Source: Pestalotiopsis fici W106-1 | Taxonomy: Eukaryota; Ascomycota; Sordariomycetes; Amphisphaeriales; Sporocadaceae | Length of the DNA: 64,000 nt | Assembly (NCBI RefSeq): GCF_000516985.1 | Contig: NW_006917092.1 | Coordinates: 3,612,619 to 3,676,618 of the forward strand | Direction of reading: 5' to 3' | Shown here: piece by piece, positions 23,962-34,861 of the stretch | How positions within the stretch are numbered: position 1 is the first letter of the stretch | Layout of the letters: the number at the start of each line of letters is the position of its first letter | Translations under genes and position numbers: made by a program | The notes under the pieces: generated by a model | Told to the model about the DNA's origin: nothing | What the model saw: the letters and a program-made list of their open reading frames with translations, nothing else | The model's database searches: none

Positions 23962-24573
23962 TCTGGCGGTTGTGATGGTGCGGATTGCAATGATGCTGTT
24001 CTGAGTACAGCTGGTTAGGGACAAGTTGGAAAATGATCTTTTGAATCTTGAAATGCCCTTCATGTATCCTAGTGGTTCATGTTTCTCTATCACATTTGTA
24101 ACACGATATAATCGAGGCCTATATCGCTTCGGCATCCCCCAATCGGCTTGCCTCTCTATCTTCCAGCTAGTAAGTGATCGACTAGCGGTATAATGCGCCG
24201 CCAGTGGGGGGCACCTTTAGTGGGTGGGAATGGAGAAGACGGGTGTAAGGGTACACTGCATAAGTGGAAGGAAAGTGGGGGTTTGATCACTGTAGCCGCT
24301 GTGGAATTCGGCAGGCAACTGGCCGGCAGCGAGGGTAGCGCTGGGCATTTGCATGCAATTCCCAAAGAGAGCAAGCCCAGATCCGGCTGCGCTAGAATCT
24401 TGTCGATGCCTTGGAGCTCATGCACATCGCAGAGTTATCATAGACGTCCAATCGAAATCTGCACGAATTGTAATTGTACAATCACCCTGTAAGGGAGATG
24501 GAATCGACATGGTGATGAAGTAAGAACAATCGCTAAGGGTGGAAAATCTCGATTCACAGGTCCCTAAGAATCT
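23962..24573. promoter_or_regulatory. hxnT upstream region with two G-rich sites
   Basis: 612 bases between the hxnT start and the 3' end of the NLR gene. AGTGGGG sites lie at 24203-24209 and 24274-24280, each followed by one or more extra G. This is the last block of cluster-type sites before the NLR gene, so it marks the probable edge of the regulon. Confidence 0.5.
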
Positions 24574-27410
24574 TCATTTGCAAATACCTAATCTGGACAA
24601 AATACGACGGGCTCTTTGAAATCCATTTCGTCGCCGTCGTTGGCTCATATAGTTTCCCGCGTGTGCTGTCGTCGCAGTGAAGTTGGTCAACATTTGGCTA
24701 CAAGGAACCTAGTATAACAAATTGACTTACCTGACCTGGGCTGATCCAGTTCCAATAGAGTGTCCTTGAATGATTGGAAATCTTCACACGCTGGGCCAGT
24801 GAGCGCCTGAACATAGTCGTAAGCACGCTGGCAGTATTTCCTGATTTCGGCTGGCTGATTCTGGCCGGACAGCAATGGTTGCAGATTCCACGTTGCGCGG
24901 ATCGCAGGACAGGAATTCATCGCCTGAACATGACCCATGGCTCGTTCGTACCCTCGGAGCGCTCGCCCGAACATGCCCAGCGCCTTTCCCAGTAGGCCCT
25001 GGTTAGTATAGAGGAGGCCTAGATTGTAAACCATTCTCAGAGTTTCTGTGTGGTCTGGGCCCCAGGCCGCTTCATACCCTCGGAGCGCGCGATTGTACAT
25101 GCATTCGGCCTCTTGAACCTTGCCCTGGTTGGCGTACAATACACCGAGGCTGTTCACCACGTCAAAGGTTTCTGCATGATCCGGCCCCAGTATCTTTTCA
25201 TATCCCTGAATCACCCGCATAAAGATGGCCTCGGCCTCTTTCTGTCTGTCATGGTAGGCGTACAAGACCCCAATTCTGTGCAAGGCCCAGTTCAAGTCGT
25301 CGTTATCCTCTCGCAGGCTAGCATAAGCTCGTATTGCATGAGAAAGAAGTCGTCGTTGGAGTAGCCATGAGTCAAAGTTGTTCTGCGTTGTGATATTCGC
25401 CGCTATACATTTCAGTGCAAGCGGACTCAGTCGTCCATCCGCATTTGATAACAGCGTTTGGGCGATCCAATCATGCAAAGAGTTGTGGATGCGATATGTA
25501 TTAGAGTCTGTTAGCCATGAATTCGAGGTCTGCAGCTCGACAAGTCTATACGCATGCAACGTATCCATCGCCATATTGAATGTTAACTCGTCATCCAATT
25601 CATAGACCCACGCTAGGCCTTTCTGTTGAGCACAGGACCGGACGAGTTCGAACCATAGGTCGTCGTTGTCAAAGTAGGCGTACAATTGCAGCAAGTGAGC
25701 TGCAACAGGGCTTTGAATCTGGACTTTCTCGTATGACAGATTCCACACGGCATGTAGCGCGCGATCTTGGTGTGAATCTAGTCGCGAAACGCTTGATGAA
25801 AGCCGCTTTTCAAGAAGGAGAAGGTACTCAGCGATCGTTATTGAATTGTGTCGTAGGTACGATCCAGCTGTAGAAATGGCAAGAGGAAACTTCCCAAGCC
25901 TCTCCAAGAGGCAAGCCACATACTTGTCTTTGATGACAATCAGTATTGCCCAATACGCTGGGGAGAACTCACCATCTTGTAGATCTTCTCGACCAGAGGT
26001 AACAGAGAGAATCTCAACAGCCTCGCCGATTGACTCGAGCTTATTGATTGAAATCGAATAACCTATATTTATCTTTGGTATACGTGTCGTAATGATAATA
26101 GAGCCTCGATTTGCCAGCGGAATGTGATTGCGAATATCCATGTCCAGATCGTCTGCATGACTGTTGGAACATGCATTGCCGTAGTTGTCGAATATAAGTA
26201 ACCAATTCGTGTTACCCGGAAGGCTAAACCACATCTTGACAGCCTCGACGACATCTTGATGTTCGTGCTGCAAGTTGAGGGATCCAAGGTAGTTGGAACC
26301 AGGATTTCGCCGAATGATCTGCCGAGCAACGTTTGTGAAGCTCTGTTGGATCGAGGCAGTATTCTTCATATTGACAAAGAAGACATCGTCATAATGATTT
26401 TGGTAGCGCTTTGCATATGACATGGCAACATGTGTCTTACCGACGCCTCCCCGACCATGCAGAACGACGACACGGTGGGTATCACTAGGCGCCAATATCC
26501 TATGTATTTCTTTCAATTCTCTTTCCCTCGAGGTGCAAACATATTTTTCGTAAGGCCCAGATACTGCGGATGAATGTTGTCTGCAGCTTATGCAGGGTGA
26601 TCTTTCCAGCATATTGTTTCGAATTCTTCTAGGCACAATCTCGCCTTTCTGGAATTTGGTTTTCTCAATTTCTTCTCGTAGCCGTCTCATCGCGTTCGTT
26701 TTGCCCTCTCCGTAGATCAGCGGCAGATAAACATCGAATATGCCAAGCAGAGAATACGCCATGTCCTCTTCATACTTCGTCCGACGATTACGTATCCATG
26801 ATTCTCGTTCGGAAAGAGAGAATTTGCATAGCGGTGTGCCACGGAGGGCGCGCGCAGGAATATGAGTGATGTCGCATATTAGCGACTCCAACGACTGCTT
26901 GTCGCCTATCCATATCCCTTCTCGCGAATAGAAATCAACCTTCTTCGGGGCAAGTAGCTCTTGCAGCGTCCATCCACGAGTGAACCATCTACTGTTCCGA
27001 AAGGCAATCTCCCATGGTGCAGCTTCTCGCTTTGTATGCGGCATTGGCGACTCTTGTTTCGAAACATCGTCAAGGTAAACATAACAACGGCTTGCATCAC
27101 GGTACCACCGGAACATGCTATTGATGGCATTTTGAAGTTCGACGTAAGCAAGCTTGTCGACACAGCATGTATCAATCCAAAAGTGTTGCAATCCATGTTG
27201 TCTCGCTTGATCTGCACAGAATTTGATTTTCCTGTAGGCGGCCCTATTCTGCCAAGTGCCTTCTCCCTCTGATTCAATTATGTCGGCAAACTTGATCTCA
27301 TCCGTTCCCCAAGTGTGAGAAAGTATCGCATATGGAGGTATGTCGGAACAAGAATCAGATGTGAACTTGTATCTTGATCCATCGTCCTGGTAGAGTAAGC
27401 GCATCATCAT
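24574..27410 (-). CDS. HET domain / NB-ARC / TPR protein (fungal NLR-like)
   Basis: The large exon 27410-24731 joins across a 65-base intron (24730-24666) to a short basic last exon ending at 24574, for 923 residues; without splicing it stops at 24687. Domain order: N-terminal HET domain (YAILSHTWG, FWIDTCCVDK, CYVYLDDVS, RGWTLQELLAP); an NTPase of NB-ARC type near residue 320 with P-loop GRGGVGKT, Walker-B WLLIFDNY and the NRGSIIITTR sensor; then about three TPR-like 42-residue repeats (LGVLYANQGKVQEAECMYNRAL and similar). This is the architecture of fungal allorecognition receptors that trigger cell death in heterokaryons. The HET domain is the death effector and the repeats sense the ligand. 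No frameshift or stop is visible. It is probably not part of the catabolic regulon. Confidence 0.9.
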
Positions 27411-28314
27411 GACTGGGAAATGTCAAAATGAGAGTATGTCAAATTCAAGGGACTGGCTTGAATCAAAGACAAGAGAATGGTATAAGACCAAGAAATACAT
27501 CATGCACCAGGCGTCATCGATGCTGATGCGAACCGTGGCGACTGCCATTCGGAATTTGGTGCATGCATAATGGCCAAACAGCGGAAGGCTACCCTTGGAT
27601 GCCTAACGCGGGACCGACGATTGCCTGCATTCTGTCCCCATCATGTTGGAGATCACCATGGGTCCAGGCGGTAATAAGCACCATGTCAGCATGTCCGCTT
27701 GCCACGTTGACGTACTAGCCCGCCTTAAAATAGCAAAGGACAGTGATCGGCCTAGGTGCATGAAGAGCTCTTAACCTCATTCGCTGAGGATTATAAATGG
27801 AGATTTCCGAGAAGGAAGATGATACTATTCGCGAGTAGAAATCGTTCTGGCTATAAATGGATTGATTTGCTGCGGTTCCTGTAGACATGAGGACAAATCA
27901 AGGGGGGAAAAGAGAAGAAGAATAATGATAGTTACTAAGTCAAGTGTCCCCAACATGAAAATGGAGATTGACATTTTATGTACCAGCTCATCGGCCAAAC
28001 TGACAAGGCCACCAATTATAAATATATTTTCGTGCGCCCACATCCGTCTTTACTATCAATGCATCTATATCTTAATCTATCCATCGTCTTGCCAATAATC
28101 CCACGATTTCGTCAAAGCCATTGAGCTACTGCGTCAATTTCTCAATGCATCATCGTCATCTCCTGGCAACCTTGTAATGTCGCTTTTCGTGAGTCCTCTA
28201 TATTTCTCTTCTGGGATACAACCAAGCCTAGTGAAGGGTCAGTTTGTTTTTCTTCTTCCCTCTTTTTCCACGGACCATCCAAATTCAATGCAATAGTCTT
28301 CTTTCTGGAGCCGC
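27411..28314. other. Intergenic, upstream of the NLR gene
   Basis: About 900 bases between the NLR start and the 3' end of the flavin-reductase-like gene. It contains no supportable gene; short frames near 27,862-28,098 lack any family feature. Confidence 0.55.
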
Positions 28315-29016
28315 TTAATATGCTGGGTGCTTGGTACTTACACACTGGGTCCAACCTTGGCACTCCTTGAGGCCGTAGAATTCCTGAAAGCTCATAATGA
28401 GCGGGTGCCATTTGTCAGGATCGACCCGATTTGCATATCCTTCCATGCGAAGCTCGTCATCAATGTGGATACGGAGCACTCTGACTTCGATGGCTAGTAC
28501 AAGGCCACAGCGGTCGGGCAGGTCTGGTCGCAGATTGGTGACCTGTAAGAATTGACATTCCATCTGCACGGGACACTCGGCGATGCGCGAGGGCTGCACA
28601 AAGTCGGACGGCTGCGGGCTTAGCTGGGCCTTGGTCCACTTGTCCTTGACAAACTTGTAGTCTCGCGATGCTTTGGAAGCTGAGACAGGGTTTGATCCGG
28701 TCGTACCGGCGAGTTCGTTGACGGCTGCTACCATTGTGTCGCTTGGAAGATTGAGGACGCACTCTTTTGTGCGCAGCAAGTTCTCTGTCGTCTTGGATGT
28801 TGCATCAAGACCCAGCACGCATGAGTGTCCCAGCCAGAATGCCGAGCTCATTGGAGCAATGTTGGAAGTGCCATCTTCGTTCTGACTAGTAATCAAGACG
28901 ACTTTTTTTTTGTCTGTTAGTTATTGGTCAATTACGAACTCTCGGGCGAGTGGATTACCTGGAGTTCCCCAGTAGAGGATCGCAGGCGAAATGACGGAGT
29001 GAGTGTTGGAAGCCAT
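28315..29016 (-). CDS. Flavin-reductase-like FMN-binding protein
   Basis: Two exons (29016-28959 and 28901-28315) give 214 residues. The fold signature is that of the flavin_reductase-like (DIM6/NTAB) split-barrel proteins: PAILYWGTPVVLITSQNEDGTSNIAPMSSAFWLG, then ENLLRTKECVLNLPSDTMVAAVNELA, and a VQMECQFLQVTNLR strand. Such proteins bind FMN and supply reduced flavin or act as small oxidoreductases. The C-terminus after HPLIMSFQEFYGLK is short for the family and contains a GTAAGT at its end, so a further 3' exon may exist. It could serve the monooxygenases nearby, but the NLR gene separates it from them and no cluster motif was seen upstream. Confidence 0.8.
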
Positions 29017-29624
29017 GATCTTTCTCGTGAATGAAGTTGAGTTATAAATATTATTTTGTGGTTCATGTGACTTTTTTCACTGAGTGTTTGACGCCTATTT
29101 ATACAATTGCAAGTTCCTATTGTGTCCGCTGCCGAGTGCATGTCCGCGGAGATACACTCGTTTTCCCCCAGCTTCGTAATCATCTTGAGTCGTTTGTGCG
29201 TATCTTGGAAAATGAATCATGGCAGATTATTGTGGGATATTAATGTTGCTGTTGAACCCGTCTTGCGTCTTCATTTGCAACTTCAATAGCAAGCGTCAAA
29301 CTGCGGGGTTCTGTAAGATTTGCCGTACTAGACTCTGATTCGTCACTTTGATGGCAACTCAACGTTGATTGGCCACTTCAATAGCAAGCCGGTGATGACT
29401 CGTCGGCCCTTGGCGGAAATATGTCTTTTTTTTTTTTTTTCCCTTTCCCTCCACGCGGCGAGGCCAGAGTCTCTATCTTTCAACTCATTTTCCGACTTGA
29501 CTTCAATCATATCGTTGTCAATTTATAAGCAATAATTCGTTCAAATCAGCACCGCCAAGTCACTCATACTATCCTTGACGGCGCGCGAACCCCTTGGCCG
29601 AGTTTGGTGCCAGTGACTCAGAAG
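29017..29624. other. Divergent intergenic region
   Basis: About 600 bases between two divergent genes, with a T14 tract near 29427 and no recognised element. Confidence 0.5.
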
Positions 29625-30365
29625 ATGACGCTAGCTTACCGAGAGGACGGAGCCAAATGGAGAGCAGTCCAGCAACGCGAGCGCACGGCCGATGGCTCCT
29701 TTGTCTATGCAGTTCGAACAACCAAGATCTACTGCCGACCAGTCTGCACCGCCCGGCTCGCCCGGCGCGGCAACGTGGAGTTCTTTGACTACCCACGCGA
29801 TGCCGAGAACGCCGGCTATCGTCCGTGCAAACGCTGCAAGCCCCAGGGCGGCGTCATGATGCCAGAAGCCGCCGCCACGACGAGGATCAGGGCCTTGATA
29901 GAGCAAGAGACCCGGCAGCAGAGTTCGCTCGATCCCATTGATCGCGACCTTGGAGACATTTCCAAGACAACCAGCCGCCTCGCTTGCAAAGCTCAGGTTT
30001 CCAAGTGGCATTTCCACCGAACGTTCAAGGAAATTACGGGCTTGACCCCTTCCGAGTACTTTGCGCAACAACGTTCGTCAAGGGCAAGCAATAATGTCAG
30101 CACGTTGCTGCATCAAGATCAGCTTTCGACTACTACAACTGAATACTCTCCGCATATAGATGCTACCTCAGATGTCCCGACACCTGGGGTGGGTGAAGGG
30201 GAAATATACAGCAATTTGTTTGATTGGTCGTCATTATGCAATGACCTCTCGACTGAAATAGTATTGCAACAAGACGATTTATTTCTTTTTAATGATGTGT
30301 CAGCAAACTTTTGTCAAAGAGAATACTCAAGTACAGGGGTTGAGCTCGGATCTAGTTATCATTAG
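29625..30365 (+). CDS. Ada-type zinc domain / AraC-like HTH protein
   Basis: Single exon, 246 residues, from the ATG at 29625; an in-frame TTG further up is not a fungal start. The N-terminal domain is the Ada metal-binding domain (PF02805 type). Cys37-x3-Cys41 and Cys68-x2-Cys71 occur in YCRPVCTAR and RPCKRCKP, at almost the same spacing as in E. coli Ada, where the first Cys takes methyl groups from DNA phosphotriesters. A helix-turn-helix of AraC type follows (SKWHFHRTFKEITGLTPSEYF). The C-terminal methylguanine-transferase domain of bacterial Ada is absent; the tail is Ser/Thr/Asp-rich and may activate transcription. Likely a nuclear alkylation-response regulator or repair protein. Confidence 0.88.
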   Translation: MTLAYREDGAKWRAVQQRERTADGSFVYAVRTTKIYCRPVCTARLARRGNVEFFDYPRDAENAGYRPCKRCKPQGGVMMPEAAATTRIRALIEQETRQQSSLDPIDRDLGDISKTTSRLACKAQVSKWHFHRTFKEITGLTPSEYFAQQRSSRASNNVSTLLHQDQLSTTTTEYSPHIDATSDVPTPGVGEGEIYSNLFDWSSLCNDLSTEIVLQQDDLFLFNDVSANFCQREYSSTGVELGSSYH

Positions 30366-30537
30366 AGCTTACTCACCTAGACAAGTCGGATGAATAATGA
30401 CAAGAAAATTCAAGTGATTTTATTCCCTAGTATACTAATAAAACCAAGCTCTGTCTGACCCTTGGCGCATGTCAATTAAGCGTCCCGAAGGAACATGATT
30501 GCAAAAACAAGTAAAATGGAGGCTTCGAGAGGGTCAA

Positions 30538-31296
30538 TTATTGAAACTTTGCGAACACTTGACCCTTTTCCATTCTTTCCCAATTAATTGGGTCATGAGA
30601 GCATAGTATGATCGTCGGTTGCTGACTGGCGAACTGTCGAACTTTAGCTAGAGTTTGTAATGATAGTTCAGGCTGCCATGTCACGCCGTCCGCAACATTG
30701 TCCCGAATATTCCTTTCACTGCACGATACATCAGCCCCAATAAAGTAAGTGATCCCATCGGAACCCTTCACAATGATAGAAGCGTGACCTGGGGCATGGC
30801 CAGGAGTTGGAACTATTGTGATTGCCCCGTCGTCTGTGATGGATAGAGACTTGGCAAAAGGTCCGACAGAAATATGCTGGTAGTCGAAGAGCTCTGGTTT
30901 GAACCAAACAGGCCACTGGTTGGGAAGATAGCCAACCTTGCTTCCGATCAAACTTGTGGCTTCCTTGTAGTTTTCTGCAGACACGAGGATTCTCGAGTGA
31001 GGGAAGTGGTGTAGGCCACCAGCATGGTCGTGGTGCAGGTGCGACATGATGACTGACTTGATATCCTTGTCCGGATCCAAACCCATAGACTTCAGACGTT
31101 CGCCTATTTCTTCATGGGGAGCAACAAGCACCTTGACGTTGTCCCTGATTAACTTGGGCAGATAGCCAGGCACGGAATTTCGCCACGTGTCGCCAGTGTC
31201 CACAAGGTAGTTGCCAGTGGAGTGACGAATCAGAAATGCAAATATCGGCCACGGCTCCGTCCATCGATTGTCTCGCGCCATGTCAAGCTTGCGCAT
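30538..31296 (-). CDS. Metallo-beta-lactamase-fold hydrolase (lactonase-like), N-terminus uncertain
   Basis: From the first in-frame ATG at 31296 the frame gives 252 residues ending at 30538. The zinc-binding motif HLHHDHAGG is intact, as are later ligands in TPGHAPGHAS, FIGADVS and LCSHDP. This matches the N-acyl-homoserine-lactonase-like branch of the superfamily. The same frame stays open upstream to about 31,438 and still reads like the family (HFCDVTLIETGKVIV), but contains no ATG. The real start is either in a small upstream exon I cannot identify or has been lost. Function beyond hydrolase is unknown. Confidence 0.75.
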   Translation of the reverse strand: MRKLDMARDNRWTEPWPIFAFLIRHSTGNYLVDTGDTWRNSVPGYLPKLIRDNVKVLVAPHEEIGERLKSMGLDPDKDIKSVIMSHLHHDHAGGLHHFPHSRILVSAENYKEATSLIGSKVGYLPNQWPVWFKPELFDYQHISVGPFAKSLSITDDGAITIVPTPGHAPGHASIIVKGSDGITYFIGADVSCSERNIRDNVADGVTWQPELSLQTLAKVRQFASQQPTIILCSHDPINWERMEKGQVFAKFQ

Positions 31297-31439
31297 GATT
31301 GTGCTACGCCCAGGTTTGCCCACCGCTTGCGACTGCTTCACAATGACTTTCCCAGTCTCAATCAGGGTAACGTCACAAAAGTGTCTCCCATTTGGAGCTG
31401 AACGTGAGAAGGCCGCAGTAGGATGGAAGAAGAAACGAT

Positions 31440-33795
31440 TCGTATAACTTCACGATTGTTGAGGCGGCAGCTGCCAACGAAGTGACTTGCGGAATTGGCG
31501 TAAAGACATGTTGAATTCGTCAATAACGATAAACAAAGTTGCTAGAATTCTCAAAGGCGACAGCTTTTGTGTATTTTGGTTCCGAAGCGGCTTGTATTGA
31601 TAACGGATTGATTTTCGATGATATGAATTGCCATTCAATTCGTACTGCACCTTCCCGTGGACCTCTCGGGAGTCGGAACCAGGCGAAACTGGGGCGCATT
31701 CGGAATTCCGTATTCGCCGGTCCAAACTCAAATGCGAGCACTGACTTGGCATATGTCGAGAACCCCCCGCGTAGTCTGCCACCACTCGGGCTTTAGCCAC
31801 GGCCGAACCCTGATCCACAAGACCCGGGTCCCCCACCGCTTAGGGGTTGGGATGATAGCTCTTGCTACCGCGTGGCCCCGTTGCCGACCCGAAAGCAATT
31901 TCTGCGCAGATTCAGCCCAGTGGGTTTCTCATTGACCAGTTCGTGAAGAGGCTTCAAGCGGCGGTTTGCGATGAATTTGGTCGAGTGGCCGGCGGAACGA
32001 CGCATTTGTGCCGAGGTCGCGAGTTCTGTCACGCAGTTGTGCTCTCTAGCCTGAGCGCATTGCTGACATGTTAAGCGGCAACTCCTGACATCAAGAAGTA
32101 TAAATCTCCGTTTTTCATGGGCGTGACGGTCAGTGAGGCGCACGCATACCCAGGCATAATCGAGTACGATCACCAACTCGGTAGAATACACAGAAGATTT
32201 GGCCCTATTTGGCAGTAGTCTACTCAGCATACCGCCTACAATCGATTCGGACTAGGACTATGCAGCATCTCCACAAGCGCAGTGGCAGCCAATGCCCTAC
32301 CCCGCGATTGCGACACGCGCTAAAACCACTGTTATAGTAATCCTGACATTTCTGGTTGCTAAGATAAACTCGCAGGCATCGTCTTATAATCAAGCTCCAC
32401 AAGGCATTTATAGATCAGTATCTCTATATTGCACTTCACGAATAAGGTCACCGATGCCCGGCTTAGACAGGCGCATATTCGAGCCGGTATCGCATCTGCC
32501 GCTGGGTTATGCCGCAAGGACTCGCAATATTGATTAGCTCGGTATTCCCCCGGTCTGGAGTTTACCTTGGTTGTGGATGCCGGATTTAGGATAAGGAATG
32601 CTTTATCACTCGGGCCTAGCACCCAACCCGGGAATTCGACCTTAGCTTAGTACTGTACATTTGTCAAGATATGACAATATGTTTTGTCGCTCCAAGGTAT
32701 CTCGGTGTTTGTGCTGCGTGAATCTACTCGGCAGTGCATCGCCTCGCTGACCATTATTGCCGATTGTACATGCACGCTGTGTTCGAGTGATCAAGCAAAT
32801 ATGGAGACCTTTCAAGGCAACTTGGTAGGTCCTGGTTAGTACATAGTGACCTTGTCGACATTCCCCGGGCGGACTTCTCGAAAGATGCTGTGCCGAAAAT
32901 AAAATGCCCCGTCCATGACCATCAGCGGTAAAGAATGCTCAGCCTCACAGGAAGATGGGTTTGGTCGTTTGCACAAGAAAACAAGTCCTGGAGCATACCC
33001 TGCTCATCGCCATAGTCCTCGTACAACCCCTACTCAACTTTCCTCCGCTGCCGGGTTTGCACATTGGTATTGAGCTAAGTCTTGGCAAAGGCAATGCGTA
33101 ACATGAGGAATAAGAGGAACCAGGCTGTACGATATAAGCCACGTCGGTATCTGTGAGCCGCTGGGTGGGCTACGAGGGTTCTTAGCGTGTTACATGTGTC
33201 ACGTAATCTATCGGTACCATTTCAACCAATTGTAAGGCGTAAAGAGGACGCCTCATCCTTACTCAATACTTCAAAAGTATGCCATCTAACCCTCACCGAA
33301 CATTTACCCCGGCCCATGGGGAAACAATGCCACAGGGAATCAAGAGGGATCATCGACGACAGACCAACCAGGTTGTATCATTCAGGGATGCATGGCGGCC
33401 ATGGCCAGCTTCAGCGACTAGCTCCAACAATATGATTTCTACACAATAGCCCGTAGCTCAGGCAGCGTGCACACCCCTTTAACGGGCTCTCAGGGGGGCC
33501 TAGCAGGGCTATGCCCTTCATCTAATGGCTACTGGCGAGTACATGTCGATCGATGTAGATACCGCCCCCCTGTGTACACATTCAAATGTGACGCTAAGCT
33601 GACATCCACAAGACAGCACAAGTGCGCAAGTCGGACTTGACATTTTTAAACACCATTCCTGTCCAAATCCTAGCGTGTCTCCCCTAGAAAGCAGTCTCAA
33701 TCTTCACTTCCTCTGAACCGACTAATTTTCGGCTGACATTACCCAAAAAAGTTCAAACCCTTTTCAAAACGATTTAATACTGACTCTCTGTTACC
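31440..33795. other. Gene-poor region
   Basis: About 2.4 kb of mixed composition with no frame longer than about 130 codons and no recognised family in any frame. It is not AT-collapsed. It may hold decayed sequence; I see no terminal repeats, tRNA or other element I can support. Confidence 0.5.
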
Positions 33796-34851
33796 ATGGG
33801 TAGCCATACCGGAACCTGGTTGCCTGCTACATTATTGATAATTCTTGGGGTCTTGACATCCTCAGCCTCTTCTTGTGATTCTTGTCAATTTCGAAATTTT
33901 TTCCCTAGTTGGTCCGGTGAACTAGAATCACTTGGAGACAATGACTGCTCTACGTATCGGGATGCTTATTTCAACGATCGAACAGCTACCGGATACACAG
34001 ACCAAAAAGTACGATATTCTTACAATTTGGCAAATTGCATGTTGCAATCTATGAGCGAATTCAAAAAAGTTGAAATGGGCGTGGTGGCTCTCGTTCTTGG
34101 TTTACTGCCAACTGTTTTCATGCTTATAGGACCCGAACCCGAGGATATAAGCCTCCTCGCGTTCCGTCGACCCATCCTAGCAGCATTTCTTGCGATTTCT
34201 CTCCCTTCGTTCCCTATCAGTATTGTATCTACAAGTTCTACAGCCCTGCTGCGCCAGCCAATTGGTCTCCCGTTCCAACCATGGTTCCCGGCTAATACGC
34301 CCACATGGGGCAAGGCTCTTTTATCAGCATGCGAATACGCCCTTGCAGGAGCTGCAGTGGCAAACATGGTCTTCACTGTCTACCAACTGGCATTCTGGGC
34401 GATTTCCGTGTCAACTATCGCTATACAAAGTGGTGTCCTACCGTCGACGTATGGCCCCTTCATGTGGCTAGGAATCAACCTTGTTGTGCAGGCGATCGGA
34501 TTTTGGGTCTTCTACTTAAGATATGAGAGAGGTCCGGACTTATCTGGGAATGGATCTACGGGTTGCTGGCTCTCAAGAGAATTGACACCGTGTATTTACG
34601 GCCAGCCCATGCGGCTTCGATTTGCTGAAGACACATATCTATGCATGATATTGTCGTCATTTTTGACCATCGGAGCCGTTGTGCTATTAGTATTCACGAC
34701 GATGGTTTTGGCCGGCCAAATATTCATCTCCCTCGGAGACGCAGTAGCTATTGTTGGCAGGTTACTGATCGGAGCTTTGGTATGCCGTACCATACTAGCG
34801 TTCGAGCTGCGATGTCTAAGAGAAATCACGAACAAGGTGGCAGTGCCCTGA
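33796..34851 (+). CDS. Predicted multi-pass membrane protein of unknown function
   Basis: Intronless, 351 residues. It opens with a signal-peptide-like segment (WLPATLLIILGVLTSSASS) and a short Cys-containing ectodomain (CDSCQF, DCSTYRDAYF). About six hydrophobic segments follow, among them VVALVLGLLPTVFMLIG, ILAAFLAISLPSFPISIV, NMVFTVYQLAFWAISV, WLGINLVVQAIGFWVFYL and SSFLTIGAVVLLVFTTMVLA. I recognise no catalytic motif. The layout resembles lineage-specific membrane proteins common in Sordariomycetes. Its 3' end abuts the truncated oxidoreductase fragment. Confidence 0.7.
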   Translation: MGSHTGTWLPATLLIILGVLTSSASSCDSCQFRNFFPSWSGELESLGDNDCSTYRDAYFNDRTATGYTDQKVRYSYNLANCMLQSMSEFKKVEMGVVALVLGLLPTVFMLIGPEPEDISLLAFRRPILAAFLAISLPSFPISIVSTSSTALLRQPIGLPFQPWFPANTPTWGKALLSACEYALAGAAVANMVFTVYQLAFWAISVSTIAIQSGVLPSTYGPFMWLGINLVVQAIGFWVFYLRYERGPDLSGNGSTGCWLSRELTPCIYGQPMRLRFAEDTYLCMILSSFLTIGAVVLLVFTTMVLAGQIFISLGDAVAIVGRLLIGALVCRTILAFELRCLREITNKVAVP

Positions 34852-34861
34852 AATTTAGAAG

